DNA from: Candidatus Tectimicrobiota bacterium
GTDB lineage: Bacteria; JACPSX01
NCBI GenBank assembly: GCA_016193065.1
Contig: JACPSX010000207.1
Span: 1-17,297 of the forward strand
DNA: 17,297 nucleotides
Direction: 5' to 3'
Shown: positions 7,530-13,758 of the stretch, in pieces
How positions within the stretch are numbered: position 1 is the first letter of the stretch
Layout: every line of letters begins with the position of its first letter
Notes under the pieces: generated by a model
Seen by the model: only the letters and a program-made list of their open reading frames with translations
Database searches by the model: none
What the model was told of the DNA's origin: nothing
Program-made: the position numbers and the translations under genes

Positions 7530-7770
7530 AAGGGGACTGTCCTTCCTGCCCTGAGCGCAACTGCCGGGAGCAGCGCAACACCCGCAAAGCGGGTACCCGC
7601 ACCGGGAGCGGCCAGGGATGGGAAACCGCGCAGCTAGACTTGCTGGCAGATAGCTGAAAACTTATCGTGGCGGTAGCGGAGGGCTCCGGGTACCCGTCCT
7701 GGGTGTGGGCGCCCCGAGAAGGGTCGCTGCGGGAGGCGTGGAGCGAAGGGCAGGAAAACAGTCCCTTTGC
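7530..7770. repeat. MITE-like element with terminal inverted repeats, about 240 bp
   Basis: The left end AAGGGGACTGTCCTTCCTGC (from 7530) is matched by the reverse complement of the right end, AAAGGGACTGTTTTCCTGCC (from 7769 leftwards), with a few mismatches. Similarity between the arms continues inward through CCGGGAGCAGCG/CTCCCGCAGCG to ACACCC...GGGTACCCG (7578-7599 against 7688-7706). The whole block could fold into one long hairpin. There is no transposase. It carries an AGCTGA-type repeat in its centre and the palindrome shared with the end of hyuB. A clear target-site duplication is not visible. Confidence 0.55.
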
Positions 7771-7800
7771 TATGGATTCGCCAAAACTGGGGGTGGGCAA

Positions 7801-7828
7801 GGATAGCTGACCGCTGAAAGCTGAATGC
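7801..7828. repeat. AGCTGA-type repeat
   Basis: GGATAGCTGACCGCTGAAAG and the following CTGAATGC form a run of seven-base-like units (AGCTGA, CGCTGAA, AGCTGAA) of the same kind as those at 7271-7350 and 17194-17221. It lies just upstream of the ispH promoter. Confidence 0.45.
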
Positions 7829-7851
7829 TCTCTTCAATGACCGCTCTCCTC

Positions 7852-7880
7852 TTGACAGAACTAATGGTTCCCGTTATCGT
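7852..7880 (+). promoter_or_regulatory. Sigma-70-like promoter of the ispH fusion gene
   Basis: TTGACA (7852-7857), a 17-nt spacer and TATCGT (7875-7880) give a good promoter with a predicted start near 7887. This leaves a leader of about 40 nt to the GTG at 7929. The upstream ATG at 7896 would have only a 9-nt leader and a poor ribosome site, which supports the GTG start. Confidence 0.65.
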
Positions 7881-7928
7881 AGAGAAGATTGATCGATGAT
7901 TTCCATCCGTGAGAGGGGGAAACTCCTG

Positions 7929-9671
7929 GTGAAAAAGGTCATCGCAAAGGAAGGGGCCGGTTACTGCATGGGGGTGCGCAGGGCGATGAACATCGTCCTG
8001 GACGCCGCCAACAAAGAAGAGAAATCCGTCACGACCTTTGGACCCATCATCCATAACCCCCAGGCCGTAGAGATCCTTAATTCCAAAGACGTAAGAGTTG
8101 TCAACCAGGTCTCCGAGCTCAAGTCAAACGGCACCGTCATTGTCCGGGCCCATGGAATTGGCCCCGACGTGCGCCAGGAGCTCAAATCCACAGGGCTTAC
8201 CATTCGCGATGCCACCTGCCCCCTGGTCAGCAAGGTTCACTCCTCCATCCGGCGCTACCTGAAGCGCGGGCACCACCTGATCATTGTCGGAGAGGAAAAG
8301 CACCCCGAGGTGATTGGGCACCTCGGCTTTGCCCGCGGGCAGGGGAGCGTGATCAGCAGAATCGAAGACGTCGAGAAGCTGCCTGATTTCAAAAAGGTCT
8401 GCGTCGTTTCCCAAACCACCTTTGACGAGGAGTACTTCCTGCAAATTGCAGACGCCCTAAGAAAACGTTATCCGGTCTGCGAGGTGGTCAACACAATATG
8501 CTTCGAGACCTTGAACCGCCAGAGGGAGGTCCGGGAGATGGCCCAGAAGGTCGATGCCATGGTGGTCATCGGCGGCAAAAACAGCGGCAATACCCGGCGC
8601 CTGGCTCAGATTTCCGAGTCTTACGGAATCCCTGCTTTCTTCGTCGAGACCGAGAAAGAGATCAACCTGGACGAGCTCGAAAAGTTTGAGAGTGTCGGCA
8701 TCACAGCCGGCGCATCGACACCCAACTGGCTTATCCAGAAAGTCATTGATCACATCGATGCCCTCGAGCACCGTCACGAGCCTCTCTGGATGCAGGGGCT
8801 GAGGCGAATGACGACCACCCTCTTCCGTCTCAGCTTCTTCGTCGCTCTGGGCGCCGCCCTTCTTACCCACGGAGCCGCATTGCTCCAGGGGATCCAACCC
8901 AAGCCCGTCTACCCCCTCATAGCCATCCTCTACACACTTTCCATGTTCATCTTAAACCGCTGCCTGGATAAGGAGGCGGATAAATTCAACGAGCCCGGCC
9001 GCACAGAGTTTTACGAGCGGCACGGGCGGTCCCTGCTGGGAGCCGGCCTGGCCGCCGGCATCACTGCCCTGGCTCTGGCTTTCCCTCTAGGACCCCTTCC
9101 CTTTCTGTGTCTGCTGATCTTTAGCCTGGCGGGGGTTCTCTACAGTGTAAGGCTCATTCCGCCGCGCTGGCAGGATGTGCTTCACATACGGCGGCCCAAG
9201 GATATACCGGCTTCGAAGAGCTTTTTCATTCCGATCGCCTGCGCCGTGGTGATGGTCTTTATCCCCTATCTGAGTTCGGATTCCGGAGCACTGCCGGCAA
9301 CCCTGGCCACGAGTCTTTTCGTCTTCACGGTTGTTTTCCTGCGCACGGCTCTGCTGGACATGAGCGACATCGAGCGGGACCGGATCGCAGGCAGCGAAAT
9401 CCTGACCATGCTCATCGAAAAGCCGGCGACCCTCAGGCTGCTCTGGGGCATGCTCGGGTTCATGGCTGCCGTCGTCACGGGGCTCGCCCTGGCCGGTTGG
9501 TTATCCCTTCTCGCAGTTGCCATGCTGGCGGCTCTGGGATATTCCGCTTTGAGCCTCTACCTTTACCAGCGCAAGGTGGTTTTCAACGGCCTCACATTTC
9601 TCCTCATAGTGGACGGCAACCTGATCGTAGCAGGTCTTCTGGCCTATCTAGGGTCCCTATTGCTGGCCTAA
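7929..9671 (+). CDS. ispH: IspH (HMBPP reductase) fused to a UbiA-like membrane prenyltransferase domain
   Basis: Residues 1-280 are a complete IspH, which reduces HMBPP to IPP and DMAPP with a [4Fe-4S] cluster. They show Cys13 (GYCMGVRRA), His42, His75 (RAHGIG), Cys97 (ATCPLV), His125 and Glu127 (EKHPEVIGH), SQTT, Cys191 (NTICFET), KNSGNT and GASTPNW. Normal IspH ends here at about 280-315 residues. Residues 290-580 add about nine hydrophobic helices with the two aspartate motifs of UbiA prenyltransferases: N343-x3-D347-x3-D351 (NRCLDKEADKFN) and D477-x2-D480-x3-D484 (DMSDIERD), plus the linking RRPKDIPASKSF segment. The protein is thus predicted to be membrane-anchored, with IspH in the cytoplasm. 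GTG at 7929 is chosen for its GAGGGGGA site and the MKKVIAKEGAGYC start; ATG at 7896 is the alternative. The substrate of the UbiA part is unknown. Confidence 0.88.
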   Translation: MKKVIAKEGAGYCMGVRRAMNIVLDAANKEEKSVTTFGPIIHNPQAVEILNSKDVRVVNQVSELKSNGTVIVRAHGIGPDVRQELKSTGLTIRDATCPLVSKVHSSIRRYLKRGHHLIIVGEEKHPEVIGHLGFARGQGSVISRIEDVEKLPDFKKVCVVSQTTFDEEYFLQIADALRKRYPVCEVVNTICFETLNRQREVREMAQKVDAMVVIGGKNSGNTRRLAQISESYGIPAFFVETEKEINLDELEKFESVGITAGASTPNWLIQKVIDHIDALEHRHEPLWMQGLRRMTTTLFRLSFFVALGAALLTHGAALLQGIQPKPVYPLIAILYTLSMFILNRCLDKEADKFNEPGRTEFYERHGRSLLGAGLAAGITALALAFPLGPLPFLCLLIFSLAGVLYSVRLIPPRWQDVLHIRRPKDIPASKSFFIPIACAVVMVFIPYLSSDSGALPATLATSLFVFTVVFLRTALLDMSDIERDRIAGSEILTMLIEKPATLRLLWGMLGFMAAVVTGLALAGWLSLLAVAMLAALGYSALSLYLYQRKVVFNGLTFLLIVDGNLIVAGLLAYLGSLLLA

Positions 9672-9682
9672 GAGCTAAAATA

Positions 9683-9715
9683 GCCTTCAGCTGAACGCTT
9701 TCCAGCTTCAGGCTT
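9683..9715 (+). repeat. Stem-loop after ispH, built from AGCTGA-type repeat
   Basis: AGCCTTCAGCTG (9683-9694) pairs with CAGCTTCAGGCT (9704-9715) at 10 of 12 positions around a 9-nt loop, just past the ispH stop. There is no T-run, so it is a weak terminator at best. It touches the -35 of the next gene's promoter. It belongs to the same repeat family as 7271-7350. Confidence 0.45.
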
Positions 9716-9742
9716 GATGCCAGCCCGCGCAGGCGTATAATC
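9715..9742 (+). promoter_or_regulatory. Sigma-70-like promoter of the crotonase gene
   Basis: TTGATG (9715-9720), a 16-nt spacer and a perfect TATAAT (9737-9742) precede the crotonase start by about 50 nt. A second TATAAT lies at 9745-9750, so the start point may vary. Confidence 0.55.
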
Positions 9743-9794
9743 GTATAATAAGCTCTAACGCTCCCCGTCCATTACCCCGAAGCGGAGGAATCCA

Positions 9795-10595
9795 ATGCCA
9801 TACGATACAATCCTCTGGGAAATGAAAAACAACGTGGCTCAGATCACCCTGAACCGGCCGGACCAGCTCAATGCCCTCAACATCCCCATGTGCCGGGAAG
9901 TGATGTCCGCTCTGGAGATCTGCCAGTCGGATCCCCAAGTGCGGTGTGTGACCGTGACGGGGGCCGGGCGCGCTTTTTGCTTCGGTGGCGACGTGAAGCT
10001 CATGCTGGAGTCAGTGCAGAGAGGCGACTCAGAAGGGGAGCGCTTCTTGCGGGAGCTGGTCTTTTACCTGCACGGCATGATTTCCGCGATCCGGCGTCTG
10101 GAAAAACCGGTCGTCGGAGCGGTAAACGGTGTGGCCAGCGGGGCTGGTTTCAGCCTCGCCCTGGCCTGCGATTTGGTCCTGGCTTCCGACGCGGCGCGAT
10201 TCAACCAGGCATATGTGAAGATCGGGCTTTCCGTGGACGGCGGATCCAGCTACTTCCTGCCCAGACATCTGGGTATGAAAAAAGCCGCGGAGCTGTTCTT
10301 CACGGGGGATATGATCGACGCGGCCAAGGCTTTCGAGCTGGGCATCGTAAACCGGGTGGTGCCCGCGGATGAACTGAACCGAGCCGCATTCGATCTCGCC
10401 TCGCGATTGGCGGAGGGCGCAACCCTGGCCATGGGGCGCACCAAAATGCTGCTCAACTCCTGCTTTCACGAAAGCCTGGAGAGCCAGATGGAGATCGAGC
10501 GGCAACTCATCAGACAGAGCACGCGGAGCCAGGACTTCGCCGAAGGAATCCGTGCCTTTGCCGAGAAGCGCAGCCCCAAATTCCAGTCCCGTTAG
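9795..10595 (+). CDS. Crotonase-family enoyl-CoA hydratase/isomerase (PaaG-like)
   Basis: Crotonases act on acyl-CoA thioesters through an oxyanion hole. The 266-residue product has the usual length and the family blocks ITLNRPDQLNALN (17-29), AGRAFCFGGDVKLM (57-70), NGVASGAGFSLALACDLVLA (111-130) and GLSVDGGSSYFLPRHLG (144-160). The two glutamates of true enoyl-CoA hydratases are absent: Ser120 replaces the first, and the second position (about 140) is Tyr or Val. Asp148 in GLSVDGG is kept, as in PaaG-type isomerases, so double-bond isomerisation or related chemistry is more likely than plain hydration. GGAGGA sits 6 nt before the ATG. The gene has its own promoter and stands alone between ispH and the phosphoribosyltransferase. 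The substrate cannot be told. Confidence 0.88.
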   Translation: MPYDTILWEMKNNVAQITLNRPDQLNALNIPMCREVMSALEICQSDPQVRCVTVTGAGRAFCFGGDVKLMLESVQRGDSEGERFLRELVFYLHGMISAIRRLEKPVVGAVNGVASGAGFSLALACDLVLASDAARFNQAYVKIGLSVDGGSSYFLPRHLGMKKAAELFFTGDMIDAAKAFELGIVNRVVPADELNRAAFDLASRLAEGATLAMGRTKMLLNSCFHESLESQMEIERQLIRQSTRSQDFAEGIRAFAEKRSPKFQSR

Positions 10596-10779
10596 CCCCG
10601 ATCCGGAAAAAGATTCAGGAAGGAGTGCGCAGACTGGCACTCATCCATGACATGGAGGATTCGGTAGTTAGATTCATAAGCCCGCAAGCGCACAGTGGGA
10701 CCGCGGGGCATGTGAGGTTATTTGGCTCCTCCCGAGCCTTTCAGGGAGCCTTCGCATTGGTCAAAATTTCGGATCGGGG
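10596..10779. repeat. Gene-free spacer bounded by 10-bp inverted repeats
   Basis: CCCCGATCCG (10596-10605) begins one base after the crotonase stop, and its exact reverse complement CGGATCGGGG (10770-10779) ends 15 nt before the next start. Inside, GGCTC (10724-10728) can pair either with GAGCC at 10734-10738 or, as GGCTCC, with GGAGCC at 10745-10750, giving two mutually exclusive small hairpins. No ORF or convincing promoter is seen. It may be coincidence, a small element, or a folded leader. Confidence 0.35.
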
Positions 10780-10794
10780 TTAGGAGGACAGGCC

Positions 10795-12066
10795 ATGGAG
10801 TTAAAGAAACGGCTGGAGCCCTGGGTATTCAAGGTCCCCATCGACAAAATCCGGGCCGGTTATTACACCGACAAGTACTTCCTCCGGGTAAGCGAGATCC
10901 TCGAAAAGGAAAATCACAACCCCCGGGTCATGTACCAGTTTTTTGTCCGGGAGCCGGTGGTGGTGGTGGGGATCGACGAAGCCATAGCGATCCTCAAATT
11001 CTGCACCGGCTACTATTCGGACCGGGAGGCCGCCGATCGCCTCTACAAGCGACTCCGGGAGGTGCAATACAACCTCTACCGGCTAACGGACCAGGGGCCC
11101 GAGGAGACCATTGCGGGCCTCCACGTGGAGAGGGCCCGGATCCGGCAGGAATTGAACCGGCTCTGGGTGAACTGCTGGAACCAGATCCGGGTGCGGGCTC
11201 TGTTTGACGGAGATCGAGTCGAACCATGGGAGCCCCTCATGATCATCGAGGGCCCCCAGCAATACTTCGCCTATCTGGAAACCGTCTTGCTCGGGGTCAT
11301 CGCCCGTCCCACCGCCACTGCCACCGCCACCGCGGAAGTGGTCGGGGCAGCCCAGGGCAAGCCGATCCTGTTTTTTCCAGCCCGCTTCGACCACTTCTGG
11401 GTGCAAGCGACGGACGGGTACGCAGCCATGAAGGCCGGAGCCTTCGGGGTCAGCACGGATGCCAACGCGGATTACTGGGGAGACGTGGGGGTCGGGACGA
11501 TCCCCCACTGCCTGATCGCCGCTTACGGCGGCTCCACTGTGGAAGCCTCCCTGGCCTTCGACCGGCAGATCGAGGACAGCGTAAACCGGGTCGTTCTGGT
11601 GGATTGGGACAACGATTGCATCGGGACCACCCTGCAGGTGATCAACGCCCTTTACGACAAGCATTGGGGAGTCACCCCGCGGGATCTGAAAAAGGCCGTG
11701 GGCCCGGGAAAGCACAAGATCTGGGGGATTCGCTTCGACACTTCCGGGAACCTGCGCGATAAGTCGGTGGCCCCACACGACGAACACAGTTTGGGAGTCT
11801 GTCCGGAGCTCGTGCACAAGGCCCGGGAGGTTTTTGACGCCCACGGGCTTCAGGATCTGAAGATCGTCGCCTCCGGAGGATTCAACGCCGCCAGGATCGA
11901 GCTGTTTGAGAAACTCCAGGTCCCGGTCGATTCCTACGGCGTCGGCTCAAGCTTGCTGCAAAAAAAAATCGACGTCACCGCCGATGTGGTGGAGGTGGAT
12001 GGCAAGCCCTGCGCCAAGGTCGGTCGCAAAAAAGGAGATCTCAGCCGGCTTGCCCCGGTCGATTAG
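10795..12066 (+). CDS. Nicotinate phosphoribosyltransferase family protein
   Basis: This family joins nicotinic acid to PRPP to make nicotinate mononucleotide for NAD salvage. The 423-residue product has the N-terminal YYTDKYFLR (23-31), the central FFPARFDHFWVQATDGYAAM (193-212), GAFGVSTDANADYWG (216-229), GVGTIPHCLIAAYGG (232-246) with His238 at the likely phosphorylated-histidine position, and IRFDTSGNLRDKS (312-324). It ends with a VASGGF-type phosphate-binding segment and YGVGSSL. AGGAGGA precedes the ATG at good spacing. One oddity is an alternating Thr-Ala run at 173-180 (RPTATATATAEVV), coded by ACC/GCC repeats, where relatives have more varied sequence. The gene is not next to other NAD genes. 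A salvage role is assigned from the family alone. Confidence 0.85.
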   Translation: MELKKRLEPWVFKVPIDKIRAGYYTDKYFLRVSEILEKENHNPRVMYQFFVREPVVVVGIDEAIAILKFCTGYYSDREAADRLYKRLREVQYNLYRLTDQGPEETIAGLHVERARIRQELNRLWVNCWNQIRVRALFDGDRVEPWEPLMIIEGPQQYFAYLETVLLGVIARPTATATATAEVVGAAQGKPILFFPARFDHFWVQATDGYAAMKAGAFGVSTDANADYWGDVGVGTIPHCLIAAYGGSTVEASLAFDRQIEDSVNRVVLVDWDNDCIGTTLQVINALYDKHWGVTPRDLKKAVGPGKHKIWGIRFDTSGNLRDKSVAPHDEHSLGVCPELVHKAREVFDAHGLQDLKIVASGGFNAARIELFEKLQVPVDSYGVGSSLLQKKIDVTADVVEVDGKPCAKVGRKKGDLSRLAPVD

Positions 12067-12099
12067 TCCCCGGACGGTCTAGATCTCTGATCCGAGGTG

Positions 12100-12285
12100 C
12101 TAGTGCGGTTCCAACTATCTTGCCCTGAGAGAGCGGCTAACGTGCCGGGCCAAGGAACGAGCATAACGAGGCGCGAGCCCAGAGCCGACTGAGGCGTACT
12201 AAGGAAGTACGCCGCAGGGAGAGCGAGGGATCGCGCCCAGGACGGGCACCCGGAAGTTAGGCGAAGTTCATTGGACCGGCACTAG
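12100..12285. mobile_element. Non-autonomous element (MITE-like), 186 bp, with terminal inverted repeats
   Basis: The ends CTAGTGCGGTTCCAA (12100-12114) and TTGGACCGGCACTAG (12271-12285) are inverted repeats matching at 13 of 15 positions. The interior is a near-palindrome: TAAC (from about 12139) against GTTA, CCGGG against CCCGG, GGCGCGA against TCGCGCC, closed by a perfect hairpin GGCGTACT-AAGGA-AGTACGCC (12192-12212). There is no ORF. The right end overlaps the stop codon of the rrf2-family gene. GTTAGGC near the right end also resembles the outer core site of integron attC sites, a weaker alternative reading. Confidence 0.65.
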
Positions 12286-12725
12286 GGCTGGGAGAGAAAC
12301 AGAGGGGAAGGCAAGTCCAGGCGCTGCATCTCCATCAGCCCCGCGATCGTGGTCTTGTCCAGGATATCGGTGATCTGGCGGTGGATCTCCAACCAGACCG
12401 GCTGCAGAGGGCAGTCGGAGCGGCGTACACACAGTTGGGGCTCCACGAGGCACTCGCTTAACCGCATGGGCCCCTCGATCACCTCCAGGATCTCCCGCAC
12501 CGTGATCGTTTCCGGAGAACGGGCCAGGGTGAAACCTCCTCTGGCGCCGCGCACAGAACGGATGATGTTCACTCGGGAGAGCTGCTGGAAAATCTTGGCG
12601 AGGAAGCTCTGGGGAATGTCCTGGGAGGTGGCGATCTCGCTCAACAACACCACCTTGCCCGGAGGCTGCTTGGCCAGGTAGAAGACTCCCAGAATCCCGT
12701 ACTCTCCCCCCCGGGTCAGTTGCAT
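12282..12725 (-). CDS. Rrf2/IscR-type iron-sulfur transcriptional regulator
   Basis: Rrf2 proteins are small winged-helix dimers that sense iron-sulfur status, nitric oxide or redox. The 147-residue product starts MQLTRGGEYGILGVFYLA, has a DNA-recognition region SQDIPQSFLAKIFQQLS (34-50), the wing VRGARGGFTLARSP (58-71) and a dimer helix with three cysteines, Cys92-x6-Cys99-x5-Cys105. That spacing is close to the cluster-binding sites of IscR and its relatives, so a bound Fe-S cluster is likely. The ATG at 12725 is preferred because GGGGGGA sits 2 nt upstream and the family begins there; a TTG at 12752 is the longer option. It is divergent from dapF with its own promoter. No isc or suf genes adjoin, so its targets are unknown. 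The stop codon lies in the end of the neighbouring mobile element, but the length is normal. Confidence 0.88.
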   Translation of the reverse strand: MQLTRGGEYGILGVFYLAKQPPGKVVLLSEIATSQDIPQSFLAKIFQQLSRVNIIRSVRGARGGFTLARSPETITVREILEVIEGPMRLSECLVEPQLCVRRSDCPLQPVWLEIHRQITDILDKTTIAGLMEMQRLDLPSPLFLSQP

Positions 12726-12770
12726 ATTCCCCCCATACGAAGAAGTCGACAAAGGTGAGGTCTGCCTTCA

Positions 12771-12799
12771 TTAATAGCGGACGTGTCCCCCCATGTCAA
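12771..12799 (-). promoter_or_regulatory. Sigma-70-like promoter of the rrf2-family gene
   Basis: On the minus strand, TTGACA (12799-12794), a 17-nt spacer and TATTAA (12776-12771) predict a start near 12764 and a leader of about 40 nt. It is a strong match. Rrf2-type regulators commonly repress their own promoter. Confidence 0.65.
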
Positions 12800-12830
12800 T
12801 GGCCTGAGCCCTTCAATAAAGAGCATTCAG

Positions 12831-12849
12831 CGCGCTTTCCGAAGGCGCG
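12831..12849. promoter_or_regulatory. Possible operator: 19-bp dyad between divergent promoters
   Basis: CGCGCTTTCCGAAGGCGCG is a dyad with eight Watson-Crick pairs and one G-T wobble around a single central base. It ends one base before the dapF -35 and lies about 30 bp upstream of the rrf2 -35. This is a reasonable place for a regulator to act on both genes. Its binding protein is unknown; the adjacent Rrf2 protein is the first candidate. Confidence 0.4.
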
Positions 12850-12877
12850 TTGACTTGACCCGTCCGGCGTATATAAT
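12850..12877 (+). promoter_or_regulatory. Sigma-70-like promoter of the dapF operon
   Basis: TTGACT (12850-12855), a 16-nt spacer and a perfect TATAAT (12872-12877) predict a start near 12884 and a leader of about 44 nt to the dapF ATG. It is the strongest plus-strand promoter match in the window. Confidence 0.75.
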
Positions 12878-12927
12878 GGGGGCAGCGATTCGCGCCGGGA
12901 TCTTATCCACCCAGAAAGGATCCGCAA

Positions 12928-13758
12928 ATGAAGTTCACGAAAATGCACGGCGCCGGCAACGACTACATTTTTATCGATTGTCTGCAGGAAAACGTCACGG
13001 ATCCGGCCAATCTGGCCCGGGCCATGAGTGATCGCCACTTCGGGATCGGCGGAGACGGGATCATTCTCATCATGCCAGCGGAGAGCGCCGATTTCCGCAT
13101 GCGCATCTTCAACGCCGACGGCAGTGAAGCAGAAAATTGCGGCAACGGCATCCGCTGCGTGGCCAAATACGTCTACGACCGCGGCTATACCACAAAGACG
13201 GCGATCCGGATCGACACTCTGGCGGGCATCTTGCCGATCACCCTGCACGTGAACGGCCGCAAGGTGAAAGCGGCCACCGTCGATATGGGGTGCCCCCGCC
13301 TCGAGCGCCGCGAGATTCCCATGGCGGGTCCGGAAGGGCAAGTCATCGGCGAAGAAATCGAGGCGGACAAGAAGAAGTTCAAGGTCACCGCCGTCTCCAT
13401 GGGAAATCCGCACTGCGTGATTTTCGTCGACAAGGTCAATGACTTTGAGGTCGGCTTCTACGGACCCTTGATCGAGAACCACCCAGTTTTCCCCAGCCGG
13501 ACCAACGTGGAATTTGTCGAGATTTTAAACCGCAGCGAGGTCTCCCAGCGCACCTGGGAGAGAGGTTCAGGGGAGACCATGGCCTGCGGCACGGGTGCTT
13601 CAGCCACCGCGGTCGCCGGCGTTCTAAACGGCAGGACGGACCGCCGGGTCACCATCCACTTGCGAGGGGGAGATCTGAACTTGGAATGGGCTGAAGACAA
13701 CCACGTCTACATGACAGGTCCTGCCGTCGAAGTGTTCAGCGGAGAATGGCTAGGGTGA
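12928..13758 (+). CDS. dapF: Diaminopimelate epimerase
   Basis: DapF converts LL- to meso-diaminopimelate in the cytoplasm, supplying lysine and the peptidoglycan cross-link. The 276-residue product has the normal length. Both catalytic cysteines are present: Cys71 in AENCGNGIRC and Cys220 in ETMACGTGASA. Other family blocks are KMHGAGNDYIFID (5-17), FGIGGDGII (38-46), MGNPHCVIF (158-166) and RTNVEFVE (191-198). The start follows AAAGGA with 7-nt spacing and lies behind a strong promoter. It is the first gene of an operon with the methyltransferase, helicase and DUF554 genes. No other lysine gene is in the window. Confidence 0.96.
   Translation: MKFTKMHGAGNDYIFIDCLQENVTDPANLARAMSDRHFGIGGDGIILIMPAESADFRMRIFNADGSEAENCGNGIRCVAKYVYDRGYTTKTAIRIDTLAGILPITLHVNGRKVKAATVDMGCPRLERREIPMAGPEGQVIGEEIEADKKKFKVTAVSMGNPHCVIFVDKVNDFEVGFYGPLIENHPVFPSRTNVEFVEILNRSEVSQRTWERGSGETMACGTGASATAVAGVLNGRTDRRVTIHLRGGDLNLEWAEDNHVYMTGPAVEVFSGEWLG

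Noticed and set aside
7376-7657. 93-codon plus-strand frame in the region upstream of ispH
   Set aside because: It crosses two inverted-repeat elements, has no good ribosome site and no known domain; it is probably repeat sequence read as protein.
7423-7800. 125-codon minus-strand frame in the same region
   Set aside because: It spans both repeat elements and has no family resemblance or start signal.
10596-10794. tRNA, small RNA or riboswitch in the spacer before the phosphoribosyltransferase
   Set aside because: No cloverleaf or known riboswitch core is seen; only small alternative hairpins are present.
11083-11844. 253-codon minus-strand frame inside the phosphoribosyltransferase gene
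   Set aside because: It is a shadow of a strongly conserved plus-strand gene, rich in Gly/Pro/Asp from reversed codons.
9795-12066. Crotonase and phosphoribosyltransferase as one operon with ispH
   Set aside because: The crotonase has its own promoter, and the 199-nt spacer before the phosphoribosyltransferase argues against tight coupling.
12768-12800. Overlap of plus-strand short frames with the rrf2 promoter
   Set aside because: Frames starting near 12783 have no ribosome site and run into dapF out of frame; the region is a regulatory spacer.
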